NCBI GenBank assembly: GCA_013396655.1
Contig: WBMV01000295.1
Span: 412,215-476,214 of the forward strand
Length of the DNA: 64,000 nucleotides
Direction of reading: 5' to 3'
Source of the DNA: Campylorhamphus procurvoides
Taxonomy: Eukaryota > Chordata > Aves > Passeriformes > Dendrocolaptidae
The translations under genes were made by a program, and so were the position numbers. Below, piece after piece: positions 1 to 14,000 of the stretch. Position 1 is the first letter of the stretch. Each line of letters opens with the position of its first letter. Under the pieces are notes generated by a model that was not told where the DNA came from, made no database searches, and saw nothing but the letters and a program-made list of their open reading frames with translations.

Positions 1-1886
1 TGCCTCTCGTTTCTTCCTGATCATCATGAACTTCCAAAATCTGGGATACTCAGGAGCAATGCTGGGGAGTGTTCTTGGGGTTGGATCATTCAGACCACAT
101 GGTGGTTCACCTAAATAATTTATGACAGTCCTACTGTGATCCTGAACTGTGACATGGCTGTTTAGAGAAATGAACGAATTAAAACAGAGCATATTAAGTA
201 GTGATTAAAATCTAATTCATTGGCCCAGTGAGTGAAACATTTAAACTCTTCTTTCTCTCTTCCCTGCCTCCCTGTCTGGTAACTGAGAGTAAGTTCTGAG
301 TAGATGGTTGCCTCCAGCTGTCCCTCTTGTTAGAGGGTGGAAATTTCCCTGGTGGAAATTCTGCATTCCAGCCTAAGAGGACTTTATAGCTATAGGGGAC
401 TTAATAGCTTGGTAGTTCATGTACTGGAAGTGGTTTCATAATTGGTGCTGGCCAAATTTGTCTTTGAAGATGCTAAAATATTCTTTCCCCTACCTTAATA
501 ATCTCTAATATCTCTTTATTGAGTTTAAATATTTGAGAAACTATGTCTAATCAGTGTACAAGTAGGAAAAAGGATGCTTTTCATCCTAATCTTTGGAGGG
601 CGATTTGGAGCATGTGAGATACTCATTGTCTCCATTCTTCCCATTTGAGATGAGAAGGTAACTGCACTGAAGTGAGACTGCAGCCTGAAGAATAGCATGT
701 ACTGATTTGTACATTTATTTGATATTTTTATGGGCTTTTTCTTTTCATGCTGTGACTTCTGTTTTGGGTCAGCCTGCTGCGGAAGGGGTAGAGGTGAGAA
801 ACTCAGTGGAGGCACCAGGAAATTTTTTTTGTTGTCATGGTTTTTTTTTTGTTGTTGTTGCTTTGTTTATTTTCATGTTTTTCTTTTAAATTGTGGTTTG
901 TTAGTTTTATTGTTGTGTTCTGGGCAGAGGGCATTGTGCCTCTGAGTGCAGTGCTGTGAATTGTCTTCTGTTTGGCCGTGGCAGAGTTGTTTTGATGCCA
1001 TTGCTGTTAAGGATGTTGAGCATGTTTGTACAGGGAAGAGCAGGAGTTTTAGTTCCTGTGAAGGCATAAGTGTTTCAAAAGATTTTATAGGTGTTCTCAG
1101 CCCATGAGGGAAGCCTTGTGGGGGTCTGTGCAGGCAGATCAGGTTAAAGGAGTGGGGGCTAACACACTGTGTTTAGATTCAGCTGAGGAAACGCAGTGCC
1201 GTTGGTAATATTTTGCATACTAGAACTTGGTTTTAGAGAGAGGTGAGGCTGGATGTTTTGGTTTGGTTTTTCCTTTCCCTTCTCTTACTGAAGGAGATCC
1301 ACACTCTATCTAAATGAAATACAGTCTCCATTTAAATCACACAATAAAAAGAAAGATGCAAAATTATATTGGACTTCTGGAGAATTGAATATGTAATGGG
1401 AGACCAGAACTGACTTTTGTTTGAAGGCAGCAGCTGTTTGCAGGGTAGACTGAACAGTGCTGTGAGAAGGGTGTCTCTCCCTTCCTTCACCTGCAGTTGG
1501 GGGGTGTTGGGTGTGTATGAGAAGCTGTTTGGCTGGCCAGGTCTGGCTGTTTGGTGCACAGGCCACTTGGTGTAGTGCAGTGAGCACTCTGTAACCCCCC
1601 CATCAACAGGATGGTTACCCAGTGTTTAGCTCTTTCCTGTAAAACACCACTATACTGACAAAGAAAATTAAATTTAAACCATGATATTACAAGGGGGAGA
1701 GTGCAGACTTGCACAAGAGCAATTGTTTCATATGTTGTGGTAAGTAAGTGCTGTATATGTGTTAACCCTTTGCATTTGGTTGCTGGCTATGCTAATAGAG
1801 AGGAAAAATAACTCGGGTGTGTGATACTGGTTTCATACATCGTAGGTCGTGATATTTAATTTAACTGTGTTTCTTTTTACCTGTAG
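1..1886 (+). other. TRRAP: TRRAP intron upstream of window exon 1 (3' part)
   Basis: No TRRAP-like peptide is readable here in any frame, so this is taken as the 3' part of the intron preceding window exon 1. It ends with a pyrimidine-rich tract and acceptor ctgtag. A T/G-rich low-complexity stretch lies at about 820-870. Short open frames on either strand look random. Confidence 0.75.
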
Positions 1887-2006
1887 GAAATGAAGATTTG
1901 TTCAGCAATTATAAATTTATTCCATCTGATCCCAGCTGCTCCACAGACTCTGGTTAAACCTCTCCTGGAAGTTGTTATGAAAACAGAACGAGCAATGTTA
2001 ATTGAG
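1887..2006 (+). CDS. TRRAP: TRRAP exon 1 of window
   Basis: Forty codons in phase 0, beginning EMKICSAIINLFHLIP and ending ERAMLIE. Acceptor ctgtag and donor gtaaaa frame it exactly. Helical solenoid segment of TRRAP. Only 12 of 40 codons end in G or C, in contrast to the later GC-rich exons. Confidence 0.95.
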
Positions 2007-5000
2007 GTAAAAGTGGAAGTTACCAGTACTGAAATTTTTGCTTTATAGTATTTTTAAACTTTAGTGCATAATAATTATAATATTTTAAATATGATGTGGG
2101 GAACATTTGATGTAATAAATATGCTTTTCAAGCCCTTAGGAGGTATTAACATTTGTCTTACACTCTTGGAAGTGAAGTTTTTAAAGTGTCAATAAATTCT
2201 CATCATGCGAGTTCTGAACATTTTGTGTCTGCATAAATGCCAAGTCAAATGTATTTTTCTGAGTGGTAGTAAATTTGTTGAAAATACTCTATACTCTGCA
2301 TTTTTAATTTAAGCTTTATGAATTTTTCAGGCTGGCAGCCCATTCAGGGAACCACTGATAAAATTTTTGACACGTCATCCATCGCAGACTGTGGAGCTGT
2401 TCATGATGGAAGCCACTTTAAATGATCCCCAGTGGAGCAGAATGTTTATGGTAAGCTGTGTGCGGAGGGGAGCAAGAAAAACCATCAACTTCACAAACCT
2501 GATGAACAAAAAGCTTTCCATATTTTGCATCTTTTTTCCCTGTATGACCTTGTAGTCCTTAATCACAGTCTTGCTCTGACTGTAGGGTGCCTGTTCTTGT
2601 GTTTGTATTTGTTTGTCCTGAAGTGTTGATTTTATACCTTTCCAGATCATGTAGGGCTGTTACTGAAGTTGTAGGTGATGTTTTTATATACGTGAAATAT
2701 ACCCTCTGCAACTTTACTGAGGCGTATAAAAGCTTCAGGATAATATAGCCTTTTGGCATTTCGGCTTTTAAAGGTTATTAAAATTATTTCTTCCCCTTTT
2801 GCAGAGTTTCTTAAAGCATAAAGATGCCAAACCCCTGCGAGATGTCCTGGCAGCTAATCCCAACCGATTTATCACTCTGCTCTTGCCGGTCGGGACCCAA
2901 GCCGCCGTGAGACCTGGCTCTCCAAGCACCACCACAATGCGCCTGGATCTGCAGTTCCAAGCCATCAAGGTAGTCATTTAGCCTTTTTGTCTGCACCAGG
3001 TAGTTAAAACCTCTTCAGCTACAAGCCTTTTATCTTACATCCAGGCTTTCCGTGTGTGTGTGTGTGTGTATTATAGCTCATAGAAACAAACATGAAGTGT
3101 TTGTAGTCAGAGTCAGTCTGAGTAGGAAAAAGAGACTCAAATTAACTATACTTTTTTATCAAGTAGGATACAAGAGGAAAACATGACAACAGAAACATAA
3201 TTGTTACAGGGATTTTGTATTTCACTTTTTATTTTTTTTGGCTGTTGAATATTTTAGAACCCTTAATTGGCCTTAAAGAAATATTTTAATATCACCAATT
3301 CTATTTACAGATCTGTTGTGTGTTGACTGTGCATTTGTCTTGCTTTGCTTTGGACAGATCATAAGTATTATTGTGAAGAATGATGAATGTTGGTTAGCAA
3401 ACCAGCATTCCTTGGTGAATCAGCTGAAACGTGTGTGGATAAGCGAAGCTTTTCAGGAGAGGCATCGGAAGGAGAACATGGCTGCAACAAACTGGAAGGA
3501 GCCCAAGCTGTTGGCATATTGCTTATTGAATTACTGCAAGTATGTGAAAAGGTTTATTTCCTATACCTTGCATGCCTTAAAAAAAAAAAAGTTAATACTA
3601 TAAAGATATGTAGGGCTGCTAAAAATGGTGTGCAGTTATTGAAGAGAAAGTGCAATACATTTCCTAATATTGCCACTAGCTCTAAACCCATGCCTCTGGT
3701 ACTGCCTTCTGCTGCCTCTGTGCTTCTTTAAAACCAAGATTAGTTTCATCAGCATAGTAGTTTGTGTATTTTTTCACAGAAGCTTTGTATTTTATGTGTT
3801 TTTACAGAAGGAATTATGGGGATATAGAGTTACTCTTCCAGTTGCTCCGAGCTTTTACGGGTCGATTTCTCTGCAATATGACTTTCCTAAAGGAATATAT
3901 GGAAGAAGAGATCCCCAAAAACTACAGTATTCCCCAAAAACGGGCTTTGTTCTTCCGGTTTGTAGACTTGAATGACCCAAACTTTGGAGATGAGCTCAAA
4001 GCCAAGGTAACTAAAGCAATTAAATCAAAGAAGCCTGGTATTTAGATTTAATTTTCTTCTTGGGAACTAGGGCAACAAAACTTGCTTACTTAAATGTCAA
4101 CGAGTTCGATAATTGGCAGAGCCATTTAGGTGAAAATATCATACCTGAGGAAGAGTGATAATAAACAGAGACAGCAATTCATCTTGCTTTCAGTGCTGAC
4201 TGCTTTAGTTTACACTTTCTAAGAATTTTTGCCCTTGGAAGCAGGAAAGAGGAGGAAAAAAAACCTGTGCATGTCCTTTACTTAGGTTTTATTTATAGCT
4301 TCCTCTTGTAACTTGGTGAGTGTGTCCAATATGCAGGTTTGCATATGAAAGTACTTGAATGTTGGCTGCCATTAGAAGGATGCAAGAGTTCCGTTTAACT
4401 TTTTTTGGTTCATATTCTGTAGGTGCTGCAGCATATCCTGAATCCTGCTTTCTTGTACAGTTTTGAAAAGGGAGAAGGTGAACAGCTTTTGGGACCCCCA
4501 AACCCAGAAGGAGATAATCCAGAAAGCATTACTAGTGTTTTTATAACAAAGGTAACAACCCTTGTTTACATTAAAGTGTTTGAAAATTAAACCAAAAAGT
4601 TGTTCCTCTCATTTGGCTTCTCAGTCCTGATTCAAATTAGTTGTGCTGTTCTAAATATGATGATCTGTTATATCAAATGGCTTCATAACATTGCACATGA
4701 GGTCCATCAGTCACCAGTAGGACTGGAATACAATTTTCAATTTGATACCTTCAGAATATCTGTCTTTAGAAATGGGTCTTACATAACTGTAATCCCAGCC
4801 TGTTCTTTAAGGAAAGCTTTCTCTGACTGGATAGCAGTGCCTTCCTAATTCACTGCTATTTCATTAAATCAGTTGTAAAGTAAATGTTGAAGATGAGGGT
4901 TGGGGTTTTTGATTTATTTATTTTTATGGGCTGGCATTTTGGAAAGTCCCATATGTGCTCATTATTTCAAAGTTCACACTTCGAGAGGTTGTTTTGTGGG

Positions 5001-8000
5001 TACTAAACTGAGTCAGTGAAGTACCTACAGGTTTTAGTCTTCTTAAAAACCACTCAAAAAAGCATAAGGCTAGGACTTTGCTTTTATAACAATAAAAGTT
5101 GTGGAATTTTTTGTTGTCTTTTTTCCCCCCTCTCACTTCTCTCCTCTTTGATGACTGCTGGAGCCAGGTGCTCGACCCAGAGAAGCAGGCTGACATGCTG
5201 GACTCGCTGCGCATCTACCTGCTGCAGTTTGCCACGCTGCTGGTGGAGCACGCGCCCCACCACATCCACGACAACAACAAGAACCGCAACAGCAAACTGC
5301 GCCGCCTCATGACCTTCGCCTGGCCCTGCCTGCTCTCCAAGGCCTGCGTGGACCCAGCCTGCAAGTACAGTGGCCATTTGCTGCTGGCGCACATCATTGC
5401 CAAGTTTGCCATCCATAAGAAGATAGTTCTGCAGGTATTGGCTTGTGTTCGTGTGTTTAAGGGTGGTGGTAAGTTCTGTAGGGTGCTTGATTTTAAGGTT
5501 CAGAGTAGAAGCTGCACAGGGGGTTTGAATACTTAGCATAACAGTCAAATTCAAATATCACTAAAACAAAAGCAAATATTTAGGGTTTAATATAAATAAA
5601 ATATTTAATATAGATTTAGTTGGGGGTGGAAGAATGTGGAAAGAAGTTTGAAGATAAGTGAAAACAGGGAGGGGAAGTGGGACAATGAAAAGTCCTTTCG
5701 GTTGAATTAACAAAGTTGCTAATGTTTATCATTTAAAAGACAGGCACTTCAGTTGAGACAGAATGTGGGGACCAAGGGAAAACTTTAAATTGGACAGTGG
5801 AGAGGGAGAAGAAAATGGAATGTAAAGGAAACAGAAGTATATGATGTGTCATTATATACTTAACAAATTACCAGCGTTTAGGAAAAAAATGTGCTCTTTA
5901 GAAAACATGTCATAGTTTCTCTTTCTCTTTCTTTATAAATGCTTTGGTTTTGTAAATATGTACAGTGTTAATGTTGATCAGAAACTTTGCTGTTTAGGTT
6001 TTTCACAGTCTTCTGAAAGCTCATGCCATGGAGGCCCGGGCTATTGTCAGGCAGGCCATGGCTATTCTGACACCAGCCGTGCCTGCTCGGATGGAGGACG
6101 GACATCAGATGCTCACGCACTGGACGCGGAAAATCATTGTGGAAGAGGGTCATACTGTTCCCCAGCTAGTGCATATTTTGCACTTGATAGTACAACATTT
6201 CAAGGTACTTGTACTAGTTATTCTGGCAGTCACTATATCTCCCATATCAAGGCAGTAAACTGCAGTTTGATTCGAAAAATAATCTGATTTCTATGGTTTA
6301 GCTTCAAAATATATCATCTGTCTGTAAAGGTACTTATCTATAACTGAAAACAACTACTTAATAGCAAATCATTTGTTAAGCTCTGCCATGATTGAAGTTA
6401 AAACTCAAATGTCAGGTGAGAGTCTGCAAGATAAACTCATTGCATGTACATTATTAGTGTTTTTTAACAGAGTCCTGTGGAATGTCTTATTTAAAAGATC
6501 TTCAAAAAAAACTGCAGAACCAAGGGCCAGCTAGTACACAGTTAGGGCACTTTTCAGGAATGATGCCTCAGCACTCTTTGGAAGAATATCTGAGTGTGTT
6601 TAAATGTGAGTTGAGGCTCTTTAAAAGGGTTGGAAAAAACTTGGCATGGTTGGTTCTTGAGAAAAATCTTGACTCTTAAAAGGAACATGTTCATTTGGGT
6701 GCATAAAATCAGTAGTCACTACGGAAAATTGTAGCCAAAATTTTATTTCAAAGCACCAATTACTTTTCCAGATGGCAAATTTGAATGTGGTACGGATCTA
6801 GCAGACTCTGGGATTGATGACTATTTTACCATTCTGCTTTATTTCAACTTTGTAGTTTTTATGTAGAATTTTATTGGTTAATGACTAACATTTCTGTGAA
6901 ACCATCTTTTCAGGTTTATTATCCAGTGAGACATCACTTGGTTCAGCATATGGTTAGTGCCATGCAGAGACTGGGCTTCACTCCCAGTGTTACAATAGAG
7001 CAAAGAAAATTAGCTGTGGATCTTGCTGAAGTGGTTATTAAATGGGAATTGCAAAGAATTAAAGACCAGCAGGTAGGAAGTCTCAATGAACAGGTAAAGA
7101 ATGAACTGTTACACAGCTAAGTGTAGTTTTTTTAACGTGAACACTGCTGATATTTCAGCCAGATTCAGACATGGACTCAAGTGCAAGTGGAGAAGGAGCA
7201 AGTTCTGCCTCATCTGCTGTTAAAAGAGGATTGTCTGTGGATTCTGGCCAAGAAGTTAAACGATTCAGGACAGCTACAGGAGCAATAAGTGCTGTAAGGA
7301 AAAATCAGAGTTTATTCAGAGACTCTGAAATTACAACCTGCACTGACTAAGCAATTCGGTGTAATTGTTTTTCCACATAACTCAAAATCCCTAAATTAAA
7401 GGTTTGAGCTTTAGAGAAGGCTTTAAATCTGTTCTTGTTATTTTCCTTCTTCAATCTTGCTTGTGCTCTCTGTGTTGTGTACACCTGCAGGTGTTTGGAC
7501 GCAGCCAGTCCTTGCCAGGAGCTGATGCCCTCCTTGCCAAGCCCATTGACAAGCAGCACACAGACACAGTCGTGAATTTCTTGATTAGAATTGCTTGCCA
7601 GGTAGTGTGTTTATTCTGATATGCAAATGCCAATGTGGCATTAGTAGCCAAAACCATAAACCCCTCTCTTCATACAGGTCCTTTTATGCTTGGATTTTTC
7701 TAGTGTTTCTATGCTTTGTTTTTTTGATTCATTTATATATTTGGGTGATGCTGCAGTGTGCTTGTTTTATTGCCTGGGTTAAACGACAGGAAGACTTTAC
7801 CCCAGAACTGAAGAATATGTAGAGAGTTTAATAGGGAATGACTATCAATTGCATATCTAAGGATAATGATTGTAGTTTTCATGCAGCATATAGATCTAAA
7901 GCTTTTCACCAAATTTTCAGGGAATTAACTTTTCTGGAGTGGGGAAAGTCAGCTGGGTGTAGCTCAAAGCTGACAAGTTTTATGGCTTCTGCTCCTGCAG

Positions 8001-11000
8001 TAGACTCAGCTGGCAATTAGCATGGGATTTTATACACCACAGTCTTGCACAGAGTAGATGTGCTCTTAGGGATGAGTTAAGAGCTGCATATGTTTATGGA
8101 TACCTTGCAAACTGTAAAGATTGACCATCTTGAGCATGTTCAGAGTTGTAGTGATAAAGAATGGGATGAAACTTTTTTTTTTAAATACACCTTTGATGGG
8201 TGATGTGGGGTAATTAGCTGACAATTTAGACACCAGTTCTGGTGTTTACTGTTGTCAGCTTTTTATACATTTAAATTCTCTGTGACTGTACTGATAAAAC
8301 TACTTAAGCTCACCCTTTTCAGAAATGAGAAATGATATGCTTGCTTCGAATGCATAATAAATGAGTGAGCTGGTTACAAAAGGGGGTCATGTTGTTGCCT
8401 CTGATGAATTGCCAGGTAAATGACAACTCCAACACGGCGGGGTCTCCTGGGGAGTTGCTGTCCCGCCGCTGTGTGAACCTCCTGAAAACGGCTCTGCGGC
8501 CGGACATGTGGCCCAAGTCAGAGCTGAAGCTGCAGTGGTTTGACAAGCTGCTCATGACTGTGGTAGGTGATTCTGGTCTGCAGGGCTTTGGGTTGCAGTA
8601 GTGGTATCTGGATAGTGATACAAGAAGTACTGATCTTTTCTTCACTGGAGTGAAATAGATAACTTGTTAAGTATGTGAAATGCATCAGTGGTTATAATTT
8701 GTAGAGCTGCAGTACTTACTGGTTGGTGGGCTTTTTATTTTTGGGGGGGGCGGTTCTCAGTAGGAAACTTTGCAGATTGATTTTATTGACTTTTAGTTTT
8801 CTGACTACATTGTGGTGATATAAAGTTCACTGAAGGGCTGGCTCCCTGTAATTGGTGATAAACCATTTTATTTATCGTCTGTCTGTTCTTTGTGTGCTTT
8901 TTGCTATATAATAAGTTCTTCTACAACTATTTTATTTGTGTCATACAATTTAGCAAACTATTACTGTGTTAAGTTTTTAGGAGCTCTCTTGATGTCACTT
9001 TTCTGTTTCTTTGAATAAAGGAGTAATATATCCTACTTTGGAAACTTCAAATATGTCTAGGATTACATGGAAATTTGCTCTGTCCTATTTTTTCCAACTG
9101 TTGATCTATGCATGCTGTACTGTAGTCATGCTGTTGTCTCTTTGGACATAGTCCTTGAAAGGGCAAGCATCTGCTTCCATCCTTTTCTCCTTCCATTGGA
9201 AGAGTTTTTGATGTGGTTCCATATTTTGGGTGTTTAAAAGTGTTTATTGTGCTCCAAGGAGCTCATATTTATTGCTTTGCTCACCTTTTTTCAAGTAGTA
9301 TGCAGTGAAAATTGTAATTAAAATCAAAAAAAATTGAATAAATTATGAATAATTTGCTATCTAATGATATCTTAATTCATTTACAAAGACACATCCAGAA
9401 TTTTTTTTTGTTAGTTCCAAAGATCCACTTTTCTATCCTTTAAAATATAATGTCCCATAAAATATGCTGGTTAGCTCTTCACTGAAGGCCTGTCTCTGAA
9501 AGGTGTTGACAGGGAAATAAAACACCCTTCTCTGCTGACAGCGTTTCAACCAGCACGGTTGCAGGCAAATTTCAAACCTGAGGATCACATAAAACACCAG
9601 ATGGAACATACATCTACATGCTAAAGTAATAGTTATAGGGTTAAACATTTTGTAGTGCCTGTTTGTTTACTGTTTAGAGTGCATGACTTCTCCAAAAGAT
9701 TGACCTGAAACATCACAAGTATAGAAACCTCAACCTTATTCCAGCTTTCCAACAGATTTGCTAAGCTGTGTAATTCTGGTGTGTTTCCCCCTGCTCACTG
9801 CCTCATTGCACGTTTCTCTTTAGGAACAACCCAACCAGGCCAACTTTGCCAACATCTGCACGGGGCTGGAGGTGCTGAGTTTCCTGCTGACGGTGCTGCA
9901 GCCCCCGGCCATCCTGAGCAGCTTCAAGCCCCTGCAGCGAGGCGTGGCCGCCTGCATGACCTGTGGCAACACCAAGGTGCTCAGAGCAGTGCACAGCCTG
10001 CTCTCTCGCCTCATGGGCATCTTCCCCACCGAGCCAAGTGGGTGCTCTTGTCTTCCTCCCGTTAGCCTCTATTGCTGCATAACTGAAGTGGTTAAGGGCA
10101 GGGTGAAGACGCTCTTTGCAACGTGCTGATATTCTCTTTTATGATTTCTACATTTAATGGTCCATTTCAGCTTGCACTTTCAACCTCTGTTTAAAAAAGG
10201 AAAGCTGAAATAAGTAATCATGTGGAATACATCATTATCCATTAACATAAAAACTTAATAACCTGTGGCTGTCATAACTTTAGTTCAAGGAATGCATGCT
10301 ATAAATTTAATGTATTTTTGCAATTAGAATTTTTCAGCTTCAGAAGTGCAATTTTTTAGTTGTTAAGCTTTGCTGTTTTGCTGATAAAGGGAGATAAAAT
10401 GTAAAAAAGAAAGGCAATAGGTAATATGCCATGTCTTAATAGAAACTAATTTAGATAATCTTCACTTGAAAAAAAAATGAATCAGTAATGTAAGACTGCT
10501 CATCAAACTGAGTTACTCAGAAGAAGTGGTGCACTATTATAAAAGCCATAGTGGCTGTATAATAAAGAGGTTTATATAAATGAGGGATCTGTTTGTGTTA
10601 CCTTGGTTTGTTGACAGGATAAAACTCCAGTGATGTTTTATCAGCTGAATGTTCACAGTGTGACTGCTCCTTGCCTGTTCTGTGGCTCACCTTACCCAAG
10701 TAAACACACCTGTCCCTACTCTGCAGGTACCTCAAGTGTAGCCTCAAAGTATGAAGAGCTGGAGTGCCTTTACGCTGCAGTTGGAAAGGTGATTTATGAA
10801 GGACTGACTAATTATGAAAAAGCCACCAATGCCAACCCTTCCCAGCTCTTTGGTACGTGTCCCACATCTCTGGGAGCTCGATGTGTAATGTCCTTAATGA
10901 GTCAGGTCTTTGCCATGAGCTTTCATTTGCCATAGTCTGATACCATGCAGAGGAAGCTGTGGGAAGCATTTCAAGCTAAGTTGAGAGGAGCTTGGGATGT

Positions 11001-14000
11001 CTCACCTGTGAAGAAAGGGGCTGGAGGGGGTTCATTTGTTCTGTCTTCTCCTGGGAGCTGATTTGGGAGAAATTTTTGGAAGTGGAAGCTGCAGCCATGA
11101 TAGATGGAAGCCTTCTGTATTCAAAGTGCATAGGAAAAAGGTGCAGCATTCAGATTAATCAAAAAATAAAGTAAAAGCTACGGGAAGCTTCTTACCTGGC
11201 AAAAAGCAAATCCTGCAGGTAGTACTCTGAGATGGAACAGAATAGTTCAAGGAATCTCTGTACACAGAGTTACAGCCTTATACTTCCTTTTTCAGCTTTT
11301 TTTTAAGCCTCATTTATCAGATTTAGATAGTGTAGGAAGATTTATGTATTCATAGACCTTAAATTCTCAGTAAGCAAGAAATTACAAAAATACTATTTTT
11401 GCTTAAGTGAGAAAATCTGAATTTTTAGTATAAACCATTCTGAAGAGATGAAATGTTTTTCTTTTCTTGCTTTTCATGCTTACTTAACTGGTGGAGAACT
11501 CAGCTACATAATAGAATGACAAAGATGTATTAGAATAATAAAGTTTGGTCCAGGACTGGTTGTTTTGGTAATACAGACCTGACATTGTACAATGTTGGAA
11601 AAGTTGCTGATTTAAATGGCAAATGTCCTTCACTATTCTGTTCTGTGAGCTTTGTAGATGGTTGTAATTTTGCTTTGGGAATTGCCTATTTGTCAGATGT
11701 CAGGACATGCTTTGCAACAAACTAACCAAGAAAGATGTTTCTTACATTTTGTCCAGATCTTCCTTAAAGCAGCACCACAACTGAGCTGTCAAGGGGTGCA
11801 TATTGGGGTAATTCTGGGGCTCAGAGCCTGAACTTTGTGGGCTGTATTTTGAGTCCATCTGAGCACAAGAAGAAATGGCTTTTTAATGGGTATAGTTTAC
11901 AAGATGCGTGTACTTTTTTCAAAAGAGTGAAGCAGTTAACTTTAACTTTTTCAATCTACAGAAACTGATTTATGAAGCATTATCAAGTTTCTAGATTAGA
12001 AAACCAAGATTCTATTTTTAAAATTTTATTTTTAATTACCAAACACAGGCCTATTAATGTAAAAGTTTTTCTACTTTTTGCTACTAAAATAAATCTGCAG
12101 CATCAGGAGTAGTTACATTTTGAAGAAGTATTTGCTCTCAATCCCTCTCTTTCTGTCCTCCCTTTTCCCCCCTTGCTCTTCATCACACACATACAGAACT
12201 TGAAGTATTTTGATTAATGCAAATACAACCTTTTAGGCTTAGTCTAAGGACTAAAATTGAGACTGAAGTCTTTCCTCAAATCTAATGATATTTCTAGTGT
12301 TTGTAACTTGGGCAGTCCTGTGCTTCTTTCATGGCATCTGTCTTGCTCAGGTGATGCCCAAGAGAGGTTTGAGTTCCTAAAGTCTTGGTTTTATCTGTAG
12401 GGACTTTAATGATCCTGAAGTCTGCCTGCAGCAACAATCCCAGCTACATTGACAGGCTCATCTCAGTTTTCATGAGATCCCTGCAGAAGATGGTCAGGGA
12501 ACACCTGAACCCACAGGCAACAGCAGGAACAGCAGAAGCAAACACAGGTATTTATATTATATTGGCTGTTAATGATTAGAAGTGTTGTAAAGGATTAAAA
12601 TAGCTTCAACTTAGAGGGACTCAAATGGTTTTTCAGTTTGTGTGCATTATTACGTGTTAAAAAATACTTAGTGAGAGGTATTACTGAAGTATTAAGGACT
12701 AAAAATGCACTTCTGCATTCCATTTTCCAGCTTAATATATGAATTTCAGTATAACTCAAACTTGTCAGTGAATGATCAGAGAAATACTTGAGATGCAGCA
12801 TAAATAGAAATAGTGAAATTCTTCAGGACTTTATAGAGTTGAGGGGAGAGGGGCTGAAGTAAAAAAATTGTGCTATGTTTTTACTTTTTTTTATTCCTTT
12901 ATATTTTATGATACTGGAGTGACTGTGTGTGAATTAATTTGTTGGAGCTGATGTTTTTATCTTAAAATAGTGTCTTTTTCAGGCTGTACAGTTCTCTCTA
13001 TTGTCAAATGAACTAGGTTATGAGTCATTGAAAAAATCAGATGTTGTTGTAGAAGAAAATTCAGTGCTAGTAAAGAGCCCTGTAATTTACTAATGAATAA
13101 GCTACTGAAGAAAATACTCTGAAAGAATTGCTGCTGGTGGATTCCCAGCCCATATTTTAATTAGGTAAATGAGACCCTTGCAAGTTTTATTAACAATTGG
13201 AAAATTATTAAACTTGACAGATAAGCAGGTGAGGAAATTAGCTGGACAGAATTAGGTGTGCTGCATTGGAGAGAATTTCTTTCAGGGTTATTTGCAGTTT
13301 TTCAGCACTGGGGGCCTGTAATACCTTTTATTTGTAATACCTTTTATTTTATGCTGAAAAGCAGTGATTCTGAAAACATTATTTCTAGGGATGTATTTCC
13401 AAGTAATAGATGTTGTTGTAGCCATTATTAAAGTCACAGTTCTGATCCTTCCTTTGCATCCATAGCAGGGACAAGTGAGCTGGTAATGCTCAGTCTGGAT
13501 CTTGTGAAAACTCGCCTGGCTGTGATGAGCATGGAAATGAGGAAGAATTTTATACAAGCCATTCTGACATCGCTCATTGAGAAGTCTACTGATGCCAAAA
13601 TTCTTCGTGCAGTAGTAAAAATAGTGGAAGAGTGGGTGAAAAACAATTCCCCAATGGCAGCTAATCAGGTAAATTGAGTAGATAAAATCATTACTGCTCT
13701 CAAATAGTAAATAATTGTGAGCCACTGTTATTTCTCAGTTTTGACACTGAGGTTTGTAATGATCTGTTATATATGTTTAGATACCCTTGATGAGGTTTGG
13801 ACTATTTTGCATCCCCTGTGAAATGTATCAGTAAGAGATGCTTGCCATTTCATGGGTTTATATTTGGTGTTTGATCCCAAGTGCTGATTTGTTTTAAAGT
13901 AAAAGTTTTAGAATATGTTTTACATTATCCTGGATAGAGAGATTCTTCAGGAGGAAGGTGACTAATGCTGGTATAAATTGTGCTACTCCTGTAGCATTTT

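Noticed and set aside
1..1886. Search for a further upstream TRRAP exon
   Set aside because: No frame gives TRRAP-like peptide between plausible splice sites.
5084..5554. 156-codon open frame opposite exon 7
   Set aside because: Antisense shadow of a GC-rich TRRAP exon.
6482..6679. 65-codon frame preceded by an acceptor-like aacag in intron 8
   Set aside because: TRRAP is complete without it (exon 8 joins exon 9 in phase), and the frame ends without a donor giving a sensible protein.
10978..11035. Faint CR1-like words (gagcttgggatgtctcacct, gaagaaaggggctgg)
   Set aside because: Too diverged to support by eye; a library search would be needed.
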